In this document: piece by piece, positions 1 to 6,966 of the stretch
Layout: each line of letters starts with the position of its first letter
Numbering within the stretch: position 1 is the first letter of the stretch
Assembly: GCA_002729015.1 (NCBI GenBank)
Contig: PBVO01000133.1
Coordinates: 21,317-29,186 of the forward strand
Direction: 5' to 3'
Length of the DNA: 7,870 nucleotides
Origin: Candidatus Poribacteria bacterium
GTDB lineage: Bacteria > Poribacteria > WGA-4E > UBA9662
Position numbers and translations under genes: made by a program
The notes under the pieces: generated by a model
Databases searched by the model: none
What the model saw: only the letters and a program-made list of their open reading frames with translations
Told to the model about the DNA's origin: nothing

Positions 1-10
1 AATTGGCAAG

Positions 11-67
11 AATAGATCAAGTCTATTTCCTGTAGAATGAAAGTCTTTGACCAGTGATCGGAAATAG
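11..67 (-). terminator. Overlapping inverted repeats just 3' of the Na/Pi gene; possible weak terminator or mRNA 3' structure
   Basis: Two alternative stems are visible. CTATTTCC (23-30) pairs perfectly with GGAAATAG (60-67), and the second arm touches the stop codon of the minus-strand transporter gene. AATAGA (11-16) pairs with TCTATT (22-27) around a 5-base loop. The two stems share bases 23-27 and exclude each other. On the minus strand no run of T follows, so this is not a classical Rho-independent terminator. It may be a 3'-end stabilising structure, a weak terminator or chance. Confidence 0.3.
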
Positions 68-1840
68 TTAATTAGAGATAATTTGAGCAGCAATCGCTGC
101 TGACTGAGAATTGATCCTATGAAGATAATCGATCAAATCTAAGTGCAGTTGGCTCGTGGTTTCAGACTCAGGAATATTTCGACGAAGTCGATCATAGTGA
201 GTGTTACGGTAGACGTTCTCTAAGTCTACCAGATTTGGCTTTTCATCAATCACTGCTTGCGCAGCTACCTGATCCTGAGCTGAAAATGCTTTAATAGTGA
301 AATTGTAAAACTCGACTATATGTTGGTGATAATCGTTCAACTCAGTTTGTCCTTGTTCTGAAAAAGACAAACCCATTTTAGATTTTTTCTCTGCCAAAGT
401 AACAAGATTACTATTAATGATTTGACTTATATGTTCTAATCGATCGAGAATGTTGAGCTGTCGAACGACTAGTTCAGATTGTTCCGAAGTCAGGTTAGTC
501 CGCAAAATTTGCAGTAAAAGCTGGTCAATCTGACTTTTATATCGTTCAATTTTCAAATGGTACTGACGTATTGCACTAAGATTTGAATCAACTGAATTAA
601 TCGTATCTGCATCTGCATTGACTATAGTTGGCCCAATTATATTTAGCATGTCTTTGATAGTCTCAGCCATTTTTTTCATTTCATACCGTATCTGCTCCAA
701 AGCAACAGACGGCATAGCAATGAGCTCTGAATCAGGATAACCTGAGAATAAAATATCTTCCTCCGATTCGGTCAGAGAATTCGACTTATCTGGGATTAAC
801 CAAATGATGAGACGTACCATGAGTTCAGAAAATGGTAAAAAGATAATCGTGTTAACCAGATTGAAAATAGTGTGAGCATTGGCAATCTGGCGTGGAATAT
901 CAGTCGCTATTCTTTCTACACCTTTGGCTAAAAACGGGATCAAACCCAACCAGAGTAAAACGCCAATCATATTAAATAAGATGTGAGCGAGACCAGCACG
1001 GATCGCTTCAATTGGTTTGCCTAAAGATGCAAGTAGAGCAGTAACACAAGTGCCAACATTAGAACCAAAAATCAGAGCGATTCCCGCTGGAAGGCTGATT
1101 AAATTTTCGCTGGCCATTACAATTACGATGCCCGTAGTAGCTGATGATGATTGCACCAAAGCCGTAAAAATAGCAGAGATGAGAATTCCCAGAATCGGGT
1201 TACCACCCATATTTTTCATTAAGTTCAAAAAGGGTTCGTAACTGCGAAGTGGTTTCATTGCTCCACTCATAACACTCATGCCGAAAAAGACTAGACCCAG
1301 TCCCATCAAAATTTCACCATAATGTTGAACCTTCTCGTCCTTAGAAATAAACAATGCTGCAAAGCCAATAGCAATCATCAATAAAGCATACTTGGTAACT
1401 TTGAAAGCCACAATTTGAGCGGTGATGGTTGTGCCCACGTTAGATCCAAAAATAACGCCTACCGCTTGAGAGAGAGTCATTACTTCTGCAGTAATAAAAC
1501 CTACCACCAGCACAGTTGTAACCGATGACGATTGAATAACGGCTGTAACCCCAGCACCTGTTGCAGCTCCTGCTAAGCGGTTGGTTGTTAGTTTTGCTAG
1601 TAGGTTCTTCATTTGATCACCTGCCACAGCTTTGATTGCCGACGACATTTGCTCCATTCCAAATAGAAATAGTGCCAACCCACCCAACAGTCCGATTATC
1701 ATGTTAAACCAGTCAATCACGCCACCAGCTTTAGCGGCACCATCGGCGGATACAACTAAAAAAGGACCAATGACAATCAGTGAAACAAATGAAAATAGCC
1801 ATGCCACACTGGTTTTCCGCCACCTATCTTCTATTCTCAC
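68..1840 (-). CDS. Na/Pi cotransporter family protein with C-terminal PhoU-like domain
   Basis: This 590-residue inner-membrane protein belongs to the SLC34/NptA-YjbB family of sodium-dependent phosphate carriers. The family hallmark, an inverted duplication, is clear: QSSS motifs at residues 103-106 and 230-233, each followed by a GSNVGT motif (132-137 and 259-264). Hydrophobic segments run from about 10 to 350. An extra N-terminal segment (about 11-31) looks like a signal anchor. From about 380 to 575 the protein is soluble and helical, as expected for the PhoU-like domain in the long bacterial members (E. coli YjbB has the same layout). The start is GTG with AGAGGT seven bases upstream; the overlapping ATG at 1842-1840 is immediately followed by TGA in its frame. 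It lies 63 bases downstream of the polyphosphate kinase gene on the same strand, so co-transcription is likely. Direction of transport cannot be read from sequence: YjbB is reported to export phosphate, other relatives import it. The stop codon is TAA. Confidence 0.93.
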   Translation of the reverse strand: MRIEDRWRKTSVAWLFSFVSLIVIGPFLVVSADGAAKAGGVIDWFNMIIGLLGGLALFLFGMEQMSSAIKAVAGDQMKNLLAKLTTNRLAGAATGAGVTAVIQSSSVTTVLVVGFITAEVMTLSQAVGVIFGSNVGTTITAQIVAFKVTKYALLMIAIGFAALFISKDEKVQHYGEILMGLGLVFFGMSVMSGAMKPLRSYEPFLNLMKNMGGNPILGILISAIFTALVQSSSATTGIVIVMASENLISLPAGIALIFGSNVGTCVTALLASLGKPIEAIRAGLAHILFNMIGVLLWLGLIPFLAKGVERIATDIPRQIANAHTIFNLVNTIIFLPFSELMVRLIIWLIPDKSNSLTESEEDILFSGYPDSELIAMPSVALEQIRYEMKKMAETIKDMLNIIGPTIVNADADTINSVDSNLSAIRQYHLKIERYKSQIDQLLLQILRTNLTSEQSELVVRQLNILDRLEHISQIINSNLVTLAEKKSKMGLSFSEQGQTELNDYHQHIVEFYNFTIKAFSAQDQVAAQAVIDEKPNLVDLENVYRNTHYDRLRRNIPESETTSQLHLDLIDYLHRINSQSAAIAAQIISN

Positions 1841-1846
1841 ATCTGC

Positions 1847-1852
1847 ACCTCT
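1847..1852 (-). promoter_or_regulatory. Ribosome binding site that fixes the GTG start of the Na/Pi gene
   Basis: Read on the minus strand this is AGAGGT, about seven bases before a GTG codon. It supports GTG at 1840 as the start, since the nearby ATG opens straight into a stop. Confidence 0.65.
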
Positions 1853-1903
1853 ACCGCTCTAATACTCAAGAGTTGAATAATCAGTAAATGTTCTAAGCTT
1901 ATA

Positions 1904-2716
1904 TTAGACAATGTCATCAATACTGATATTTTCGATGTCGACCGACGGCTCTGGGTATTTCATGTTTAATCCTCTCAAAGCTTTTGCAATGGTTTCTGCC
2001 ACTACTAGATCTCGATACCTTTTGTCATTGGCTGGAACAATATGCCATCGCCCCCATTTGGTGTTACATCGGTTGAAGACATCTTCAAAAGCTTCCATGT
2101 AGTCATCCCAATGAGCCCTTTCTCTCAAGTCAGCTGGTGAAAATTTCCAATGCTTGTCTGGATTTTCTATACGTTCTCGGAACCGAGCTTTCTGTTCATC
2201 CTTGGAAATATAGAGAAAAAATTTAAGGACGGTAATCTGGTTTTGGGCTAATATTTTCTCAAAATTGTTAATTTGATCGTACCGTTTTTTCCATGTTGAC
2301 TCTGACACAAAATTGTGAACGCGTGTGACCAGTACATCCTCGTAATGAGAACGATTAAAAATAACGATTTTACCTCGGCTAGGAGCTGCTTTATGGGCTC
2401 TCCACAAAAAATCGTGAGATGCTTCTTCGTCAGACGGAACTTTAAAGCTAACCACATCGCATCCTTGTGGGTTTATGGCTCCCATTACGTGTTTAATGGT
2501 TCCATCTTTACCACCAGCGTCCATTGCCTGTAAAACGATGAGTAATGCATGTTTGCTTTCGGCATAAAGTAGTTCTTGGAGCTCGATAATCTCAGCTTGA
2601 GTCTTAAGTAATCGCTTTCTCATTTCTTTCTTACTTTTATATTTGCCGGTATAGTTTGGGTCGAAATTGGCTAGATTAACTTTCTTATTGAGCGGTAGTT
2701 TGATTGATTGAGTCAT
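1904..2716 (-). CDS. ppk2: Polyphosphate kinase 2 family protein (polyphosphate:nucleotide phosphotransferase, class III-like)
   Basis: This 270-residue cytoplasmic enzyme is predicted to transfer phosphate between polyphosphate and nucleotides. The Walker A motif AMDAGGKDGT is at 64-73 and the Walker B/lid region FNRSHYEDVLV at 120-130, with the catalytic-type Asp66, Lys70 and Arg122 present. Other family blocks are ILKFFLYISKDEQ-like at about 161-175, DKHWKFSPADLRER at 187-200 and the C-terminal WHIVPAND-like stretch near 224-231. Length and motif wording resemble class III enzymes such as those of Meiothermus and Deinococcus (about 265-270 residues), which can phosphorylate both NMPs and NDPs. 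That substrate range is inferred from family likeness. The start is ATG with AGGGG about ten bases upstream. A sigma70-like promoter precedes it. It is probably the first gene of a unit with the Na/Pi transporter, linking phosphate movement to polyphosphate use. It ends with TAA and is intact. Confidence 0.93.
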   Translation of the reverse strand: MTQSIKLPLNKKVNLANFDPNYTGKYKSKKEMRKRLLKTQAEIIELQELLYAESKHALLIVLQAMDAGGKDGTIKHVMGAINPQGCDVVSFKVPSDEEASHDFLWRAHKAAPSRGKIVIFNRSHYEDVLVTRVHNFVSESTWKKRYDQINNFEKILAQNQITVLKFFLYISKDEQKARFRERIENPDKHWKFSPADLRERAHWDDYMEAFEDVFNRCNTKWGRWHIVPANDKRYRDLVVAETIAKALRGLNMKYPEPSVDIENISIDDIV

Positions 2717-2772
2717 TAAATGGAATCCCCTTTTATCATTGCAAAAATTACGAAAAATTTGTTGTTCGTAGT

Positions 2773-2801
2773 ATTCTAAAGTGATTATTTATTATTGTTC
2801 A
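2773..2801 (-). promoter_or_regulatory. Sigma70-like promoter of ppk2
   Basis: On the minus strand TGAACA (-35, 4 of 6 consensus matches; 2796-2801) and TAGAAT (-10, 5 of 6; 2773-2778) are separated by exactly 17 bases. The predicted transcript starts near 2766, about 50 bases before the ATG. An AATCACTT octamer overlaps the spacer and the edge of the -10 box. No convincing Pho box is seen. Confidence 0.5.
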
Positions 2802-3007
2802 GCGTAACATTCTACATCTATATCATGATTCGGTTTGTCTTACACTTTGTAAAATTCCATTATTAAATGAATAGAGCTCTTACCTTCATTTGTAGTTTTG
2901 TTTTGATTTTGTAGAATTGAATGTTGACAAAATACAGTAGAGGCTAGGGCCATTAATAAGCGTCTTTTTACTTTTTTACCCCACCAACAAATCAATCGGT
3001 TAAATCC

Positions 3008-3036
3008 TGTACAAAAACTCTCTTCATTTGTACAAA
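3008..3036. repeat. Paired TGTACA sites 21 bp apart, one within a 10-bp palindrome
   Basis: TGTACAAA occurs at 3008-3015 and again at 3029-3036. The second copy lies in the perfect palindrome TTTGTACAAA (3027-3036). The 21-bp offset equals two helical turns, so both sites face the same side of DNA, as tandem operator sites often do. No regulator is identified. Confidence 0.35.
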
Positions 3037-3076
3037 GTGAGAGACTTAGTAATACACCTGATAATAAACCTTATCG

Positions 3077-3103
3077 TATACTATTTTTCCGTGATAACCA
3101 CGG
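3077..3103 (+). promoter_or_regulatory. Possible -10 element followed by a short hairpin
   Basis: TATACT (3077-3082) matches 5 of 6 bases of a -10 box, but I see no good -35 at 16-18 bases. About seven bases on, CCGTG (3089-3093) pairs with CACGG (3099-3103) around the loop ATAAC. If used, the transcript would begin at this hairpin and run through the 13-codon ORF. Weak evidence. Confidence 0.22.
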
Positions 3104-3119
3104 TTCTAGTGAGGGTATC

Positions 3120-3161
3120 ATGATCCGTTTATTTAGTCTATCTGTATTTTTTGTCAAGTAA
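3120..3161 (+). CDS. 13-codon ORF with Shine-Dalgarno; possible leader peptide or gene remnant
   Basis: ATG at 3120 follows GAGGG (3111-3115) by four bases and encodes MIRLFSLSVFFVK, then TAA. A charged start and hydrophobic run look like the first residues of a signal peptide, so it could be the truncated 5' end of a lost secreted-protein gene or a short leader peptide. It is too short to judge by composition and may be chance. Confidence 0.2.
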   Translation: MIRLFSLSVFFVK

Positions 3162-3183
3162 GTTTTTTTGAAGATCAGTCTGT

Positions 3184-3276
3184 CAAGAAAGTAAAAAGAA
3201 ATCGATTAGAAAATCAACGTCCAATCACATTTAGTGTTATTTTAGAATCCTGACCATTATAGTTTTTACTTTCTTG
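3184..3276. repeat. 14-bp perfect inverted repeat enclosing 65 bases
   Basis: CAAGAAAGTAAAAA (3184-3197) is repeated in reverse complement as TTTTTACTTTCTTG (3263-3276). The whole element is 93 bp and lies 46 bp upstream of the oxidoreductase promoter. No target-site duplication flanks it. A near match to the right arm occurs at about 2964-2976. It could be a miniature element with terminal inverted repeats, a large-loop RNA structure or a binding-site pair. Confidence 0.5.
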
Positions 3277-3321
3277 CGCGAAAAAATCTAGTAACTGGAA
3301 ACCTAAAAATCTTGTCTGCAG

Positions 3322-3350
3322 TTGCTAATTATAAATTGTAAAGATACAAT
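3322..3350 (+). promoter_or_regulatory. Sigma70-like promoter of the Gfo/Idh/MocA gene
   Basis: TTGCTA (-35, 4 of 6) and TACAAT (-10, 5 of 6) are separated by exactly 17 bases. A start near 3357 would give a leader of about 24 bases containing the AGGGG ribosome binding site at 3370-3374, six bases before ATG. This is the best promoter in the window, and it sits in front of a gene with a nonsense codon. Confidence 0.6.
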
Positions 3351-3380
3351 CTTGTCCTTGCCTAATAGCAGGGGAATAAT

Positions 3381-4358
3381 ATGCCGAAAATAATTCGTTG
3401 GGGAATTTTAGGTACAGGTTCTATCGCCAAAAAGTTTGCTCAAGGGCTATCCGACACCACAGAAGCCGATTTGGTGGCAGTGGGATCAAGAACCAAAGAA
3501 AAAGCAGACGTATTCGCCGATCAGTTTCAGATACCAAGACGTTACGCCAGTTACCAAGGTCTGGCTACAGACCCAAAGGTTGATCTGGTTTATGTTGCTA
3601 CACCACATCCTTTTCATTGTGAAAATACAATCTTATGCCTAGAAAATCGGAAAGGAGTTTTATGTGAAAAACCGTTCGCTCTCAACCATCGAGAAGCAAA
3701 ATTGATGATCAAAACAGCAAGAAAACAAAATACATTTTTGATGGAAGCTATGTGGACTCGTTTCATGCCGGCTATGGTTCAGTTACGACAGTTACTGGCC
3801 AAAGGGGTGATCGGCGAAGTCAGAATGCTAACAGCTGACTTTGGTTTCCGATCTGGGATGAATCCGGAAAGTAGATTATTCAATTTAGAACTAGGTGGTG
3901 GTGCACTACTGGACGTGTGAGTATATACTGTTTCCTTATCTTCAATGGTATTTGGACAACCCAGTCAAATTGCTACACTAGCAGATATGGGGCAAACGGG
4001 TGTAGATGAACAGGCTGGAATACTTCTTCTTCACAATCAAGGTCAAATATCCATTTTGAATACGGCTATTCGAACTAATACTCCACAGGAGGCAATACTA
4101 ATGGGAACCGAAGGCCAAATCAAAATTGAGTCTCCATGGTGGATTCCCACTCGTCTAACGGTCAAAGGTGAAGTACATGACATACCTTTTGAGGGAAATG
4201 GATATAATTATGAGGCGATCGAAGCAATGAACTGCTTTCGATCGGGACAAATTGAGAGCCAAATCATGCCCCAACAAGAGACATTAAGTATTATGGAAAG
4301 CCTTGATCAAATTCGACAACAGTGGAATTTGACCTACCCTTCGGAGCAGAAAGACTAA
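3381..4358 (+). pseudogene. Gfo/Idh/MocA family oxidoreductase interrupted by one in-frame TGA
   Basis: Read through the stop, this is a 325-residue NAD(P)-dependent oxidoreductase of normal length, close in wording to the dimeric dihydrodiol dehydrogenase/sugar dehydrogenase branch. The Rossmann motif GTGSIA is at residues 11-16, ATPHPFH at 73-79 and CEKP at 95-98, with Lys97 the expected catalytic lysine. The second-domain motif LGGGALLDV is at 171-179. The next codon (3918-3920) is TGA where relatives have the glycine of LLDVGxYP. Tyr182, the probable proton donor, follows, and the usual proline 183 is threonine. The same frame continues with well-conserved sequence (SLSSMVFGQP, then the end near GQIESQIMPQQ at about 289-299) to a TAA. 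There is no frameshift. A single GGA to TGA change explains the break. A 179-residue fragment would lack most of the substrate domain. Restart at ATG 3945 has no ribosome binding site. A recent pseudogene, a polymorphism or a sequencing error are the main options. Confidence 0.88.
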
Positions 4359-4386
4359 GATTCAATGTTTTCAATTAATAGGAAAG

Positions 4387-4425
4387 CCAAGAAGCACGCA
4401 GGCTATGCCTAGTATAAGTGCTTGG
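4387..4425. repeat. Nested hairpin just downstream of the oxidoreductase gene
   Basis: AGCAC (4393-4397) pairs with GTGCT (4418-4422), extended by CCA (4387-4389) with TGG (4423-4425) across a three-base bulge. Inside it AGGC (4400-4403) pairs with GCCT (4407-4410) around TAT. No T run follows, so a Rho-independent terminator is unlikely. It begins 28 bases after the stop codon and could protect the transcript end. Confidence 0.4.
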
Positions 4426-4495
4426 TTACTGCTGAATCTTACCCAGATTACAGAATAACTTTAGCCCAGTAGATGGATTTTCCCTCGACTAATCA

Positions 4496-4505
4496 CTTGG
4501 CCAAG
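4496..4505. repeat. 10-bp perfect palindrome CTTGGCCAAG
   Basis: This self-complementary decamer lies in the convergent gap and overlaps the end of an AATCACTT octamer (4491-4498). Related CCAAG and CTTGG pieces occur in the hairpin at 4387-4425. It may be a binding site, or chance. Confidence 0.3.
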
Positions 4506-4559
4506 CAACATCAAGAAACAATTATATAGGCCCAGGTTAATCGTTTCATAATTTAATTC

Positions 4560-4595
4560 AAAAACGTCTAGTAATATTCATTATTAGACATTTTT
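4560..4595. terminator. Bidirectional Rho-independent terminator between convergent genes
   Basis: GTCTAGTAAT (4566-4575) pairs with ATTATTAGAC (4580-4589) over ten positions, with one G-T wobble and a four-base loop. A run of A precedes the left arm and five T follow the right arm, so each strand shows a hairpin followed by a T tract. It lies between the oxidoreductase gene (plus) and the glycosyltransferase gene (minus), 36 bases beyond the stop codon of the latter, which is where a shared terminator is expected. Confidence 0.8.
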
Positions 4596-4631
4596 CACTA
4601 CAATTGGTAGCATAAAAGTGATTTTAGTATT

Positions 4632-6710
4632 TTATTTTACTTCAATTACCTTTTCTTTAATTACCTCTAGTGTTTCACCTCTCAACCGAAAAAAAGTCCT
4701 ATTAGGAAAGTGGGTCTCCCATTCTGATAACTTTTGTGCCGATAACTGTTGGTCTTGAGCATAGATTACATGTCCATCTAGGAGTGGTTCATTAGCAGAG
4801 AAAACACTGCGGTAGAAATAAGGTTCCACGAAAACTATGGCATCCTGAAGCCTATACCTTTTGATTGTTTTTAGTAAAGTCGGTTGTATGTGTGGGTAAA
4901 AATGATCAGAGGCATAATAAGTTATTATTGTTGAAATTCGGCAAGTAACCATAAAGACTACACATAACAATAAGGTTATAGATGTACTTAGTTTGAGCTG
5001 CCGTTTAACTGACTCCATTTTTAGTGATTTTGGTAATAAGTATGGCAAGCATATTACTCCTCGGGCCACCAAAATTAACAAGGCGGAACAAGATTCATAT
5101 AAAAATCTAGGACTCAAACTATCTCCAACATCATACCAGTAGAAAAAATGTGCCAGAACTAAGGAGAAAAATAGTGAGATTAATAGATAATCCCAGTAAT
5201 TCTGATAACCAGAACAAAAAAGCAAACAGACAAAAAGTAGAGGTGGGATTGGCCAACCAGCTAAACGTAAGTTTAAAAAATTCAGATCTTTCAACGTAGT
5301 CCGTAATCCTTTTTTGGGTGTGTGAGCGGTCTTTCCATCGGTTTTCGGGTTAAAACCTGGATTGTGAGATTTACCAAATTGGGCAACGTAACCAAACAAA
5401 GTAGGTGAGCCATTGGTTAGATTGTTGTAAGTAAAAAGTAACCCAATAAAAAATAACGTTGTCGTTGCTAGTAATAACAACTGTAAAAAATAACGTCGAA
5501 AATTACCAACTAGAAGTATCACAGAATAGACAATGAACGGTAACGCTATTGCCAAAGCAGTATATGGTCGAACATTAATCAGTAAACCTAAACTAACCCC
5601 TGAAAAAACTGCAGCCCACAGTCTTTGGTATTTTACTGTTCTTGCAAAAAACAACAAAAATATCGTTGTATAGAATAGACCACTACCATGATTCATAAAC
5701 CCCGATGACATAACAAATAGAAATGGGGAAAAAGCTCCAAACAATGAAGCTAAACGACCTGTACGTTGATCATAGATCTCGACACCCAGAAAATAGATCA
5801 AGATTACAGAGAATGTACCTAAGGAAGGATTGATTATCCATGGAGAATTAATCAAAACTCCCAACATCATTAATAAAGAGTGTCCTGGAGGAAACACCGA
5901 ATACCATCTATCGGTACGCCAAATCATTAGTGGATTAAAGTCAAAGAAATCTCGTAAAGGTGGAACTGGTGCCACCAAACGCCCAAGGGCAAAAATTTTG
6001 CCATGAAAAATTTGAACAATACTATCCGTGACGTGGGGCAGATGGTCGAATAGGAAATAGGCTCCCAAATTGTAACTCAAAAATACGAAAATACCGATCA
6101 TGCATAGAAAAAACCAAGTTTGAGTATTGAATAATATTCGTTCTAACCAATTTATCATCGGCTCAAAGAAGTGTAAGACAGGTTGAATAGCAAATAAAAT
6201 CGAAAAAATTGCGAAGAAACCAAAGACAAAAGACAAAACGATCTGCCAGCTTCTTGGTGTGGGTATCAATGTAATCAGAAAAATTGAGCAAGCAAATAAC
6301 CGAAATACGAAACGATGGATTCTTGCAAATTTATAGACACCTCGCCAAGCTTGCAAGACTACCCAAGATAAAAGACCAAATAAGAAAGCTAAGATAGAAA
6401 ACCATTTATTTATCATTAAAAAAATTGAAAATGCACATATTAAAAGCGAAAGTATCCACCGATTACTCACATTATATGTCATCAAAAAGATTAGTAGAAA
6501 ACTGGCAAGCCAAATTAGACTCATGAATGAAAAATTGATTTGTTCACCCAATAGAAAAATTTCGATTGTTGTAAATTTCACCGGACTTGATAGCTCAGAA
6601 CTGATATCTTTTAAAGTCCAGGGGTTTTCCTGCCTAACAATCGTCATTATCAGTAATAGACCCATTAAAAGACAGATAACTCTCCACACATTCAAACTCT
6701 TGATAATCAA
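4632..6710 (-). CDS. Polytopic membrane glycosyltransferase, GT39 (dolichyl-phosphate-mannose-protein mannosyltransferase)-like
   Basis: This 692-residue integral membrane protein has many hydrophobic segments and a short C-terminal soluble tail (about 600-692). It resembles bacterial GT-C-fold transferases of the GT39/ArnT/PMT type, which move a sugar from a polyprenyl-phosphate donor to an acceptor on the outer face of the membrane. Visible family features are the first periplasmic loop DHLPHVTDS (222-230) followed by HGKIFALGRL (236-245), the YSVFPPGHSLLM block (270-281), NVRPYTALAIALP (379-391), the FGYVAQFG region (439-446) and WYDVGDSLSPRFLYE (525-539). The loop reads TDS where many relatives have an acidic pair (DE), so the catalytic residue is uncertain. 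The donor and acceptor are unknown. The start is uncertain: the longest frame opens with TTG at 6710 without a Shine-Dalgarno sequence, while GTG at 6689 has AAGAG seven bases upstream. No convincing promoter was found. It appears monocistronic, ends with TAA and is followed by the shared terminator. Confidence 0.8.
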   Translation of the reverse strand: MIIKSLNVWRVICLLMGLLLIMTIVRQENPWTLKDISSELSSPVKFTTIEIFLLGEQINFSFMSLIWLASFLLIFLMTYNVSNRWILSLLICAFSIFLMINKWFSILAFLFGLLSWVVLQAWRGVYKFARIHRFVFRLFACSIFLITLIPTPRSWQIVLSFVFGFFAIFSILFAIQPVLHFFEPMINWLERILFNTQTWFFLCMIGIFVFLSYNLGAYFLFDHLPHVTDSIVQIFHGKIFALGRLVAPVPPLRDFFDFNPLMIWRTDRWYSVFPPGHSLLMMLGVLINSPWIINPSLGTFSVILIYFLGVEIYDQRTGRLASLFGAFSPFLFVMSSGFMNHGSGLFYTTIFLLFFARTVKYQRLWAAVFSGVSLGLLINVRPYTALAIALPFIVYSVILLVGNFRRYFLQLLLLATTTLFFIGLLFTYNNLTNGSPTLFGYVAQFGKSHNPGFNPKTDGKTAHTPKKGLRTTLKDLNFLNLRLAGWPIPPLLFVCLLFCSGYQNYWDYLLISLFFSLVLAHFFYWYDVGDSLSPRFLYESCSALLILVARGVICLPYLLPKSLKMESVKRQLKLSTSITLLLCVVFMVTCRISTIITYYASDHFYPHIQPTLLKTIKRYRLQDAIVFVEPYFYRSVFSANEPLLDGHVIYAQDQQLSAQKLSEWETHFPNRTFFRLRGETLEVIKEKVIEVK

Positions 6711-6875
6711 TGCTAAAAAATTAGGTAAGAATATTAGGACCGGAAAATCGTTGGACGAACATTAAAATCGTCATTTCGCCTAGACAATAAAAGTGATTAG
6801 CCGTTGTTTTGATTTTGAGAATGTTTTTGGTCAAATGAATTATGATCAGCCTACCCCAAAATACAAATAAGACGT

Positions 6876-6963
6876 GGAATCAGAAATAAGACTCGAACTT
6901 ATTACTCGCTATTTGGTTAACATTATAATCGTTAATTGTCCATAATTTGGTTGTCTAGATTCC
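6876..6963 (+). repeat. Inverted repeat enclosing two smaller hairpins
   Basis: GGAATC (6876-6881) pairs with GATTCC (6958-6963). Inside, AATAAG (6885-6890) pairs with CTTATT (6898-6903) around a seven-base loop, and TTAAC (6917-6921) pairs with GTTAA (6931-6935). On the minus strand the first inner hairpin reads GTTCGAGTC across its loop, like a tRNA T arm, but no tRNA can be folded (see rejected items). Confidence 0.35.
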
Positions 6964-6966
6964 ATT

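Larger units (their letters stand above)
2717..3380. other. Long divergent intergenic region with no recognisable protein gene
   Basis: These 664 AT-rich bases separate ppk2 (minus) from the oxidoreductase gene (plus). No frame longer than a few tens of codons has a recognisable product. The region holds a promoter for each neighbour, a pair of TGTACA sites, a hairpin, a 13-codon ORF with a Shine-Dalgarno sequence and a 14-bp inverted repeat, each listed separately. Its length and small remnants are compatible with a decayed gene, but no homology is visible. Confidence 0.7.

Noticed and set aside
1017..1241. Plus-strand open frames opposite the Na/Pi and ppk2 genes (also near 1632-1862, 1911-2102 and 2315-2533), the frame at 6523-6765 opposite the glycosyltransferase start, and overlapping frames at 3398-3642
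   Set aside because: They mirror or overlap strongly supported genes, lack ribosome sites or family features, and look like shadows.
3918..3962. Selenocysteine insertion at the TGA of the oxidoreductase
   Set aside because: The position is a glycine in the family, no convincing bacterial SECIS hairpin follows the codon, and no selenoprotein of this kind is known to me.
3945..4358. Separate 137-residue gene starting at ATG 3945
   Set aside because: It is in the same frame as the upstream part, has no ribosome binding site, and its sequence is the second half of the same oxidoreductase fold.
6876..6963. tRNA on the minus strand, suggested by a T-arm-like hairpin and a GGAATC/GATTCC closing stem
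   Set aside because: Three extra bases separate the T stem from the closing stem, no D arm or anticodon arm can be drawn, and the 3' end reads ACG instead of CCA for this stem. The alternative reading ending in CCA has no matching 5' strand.
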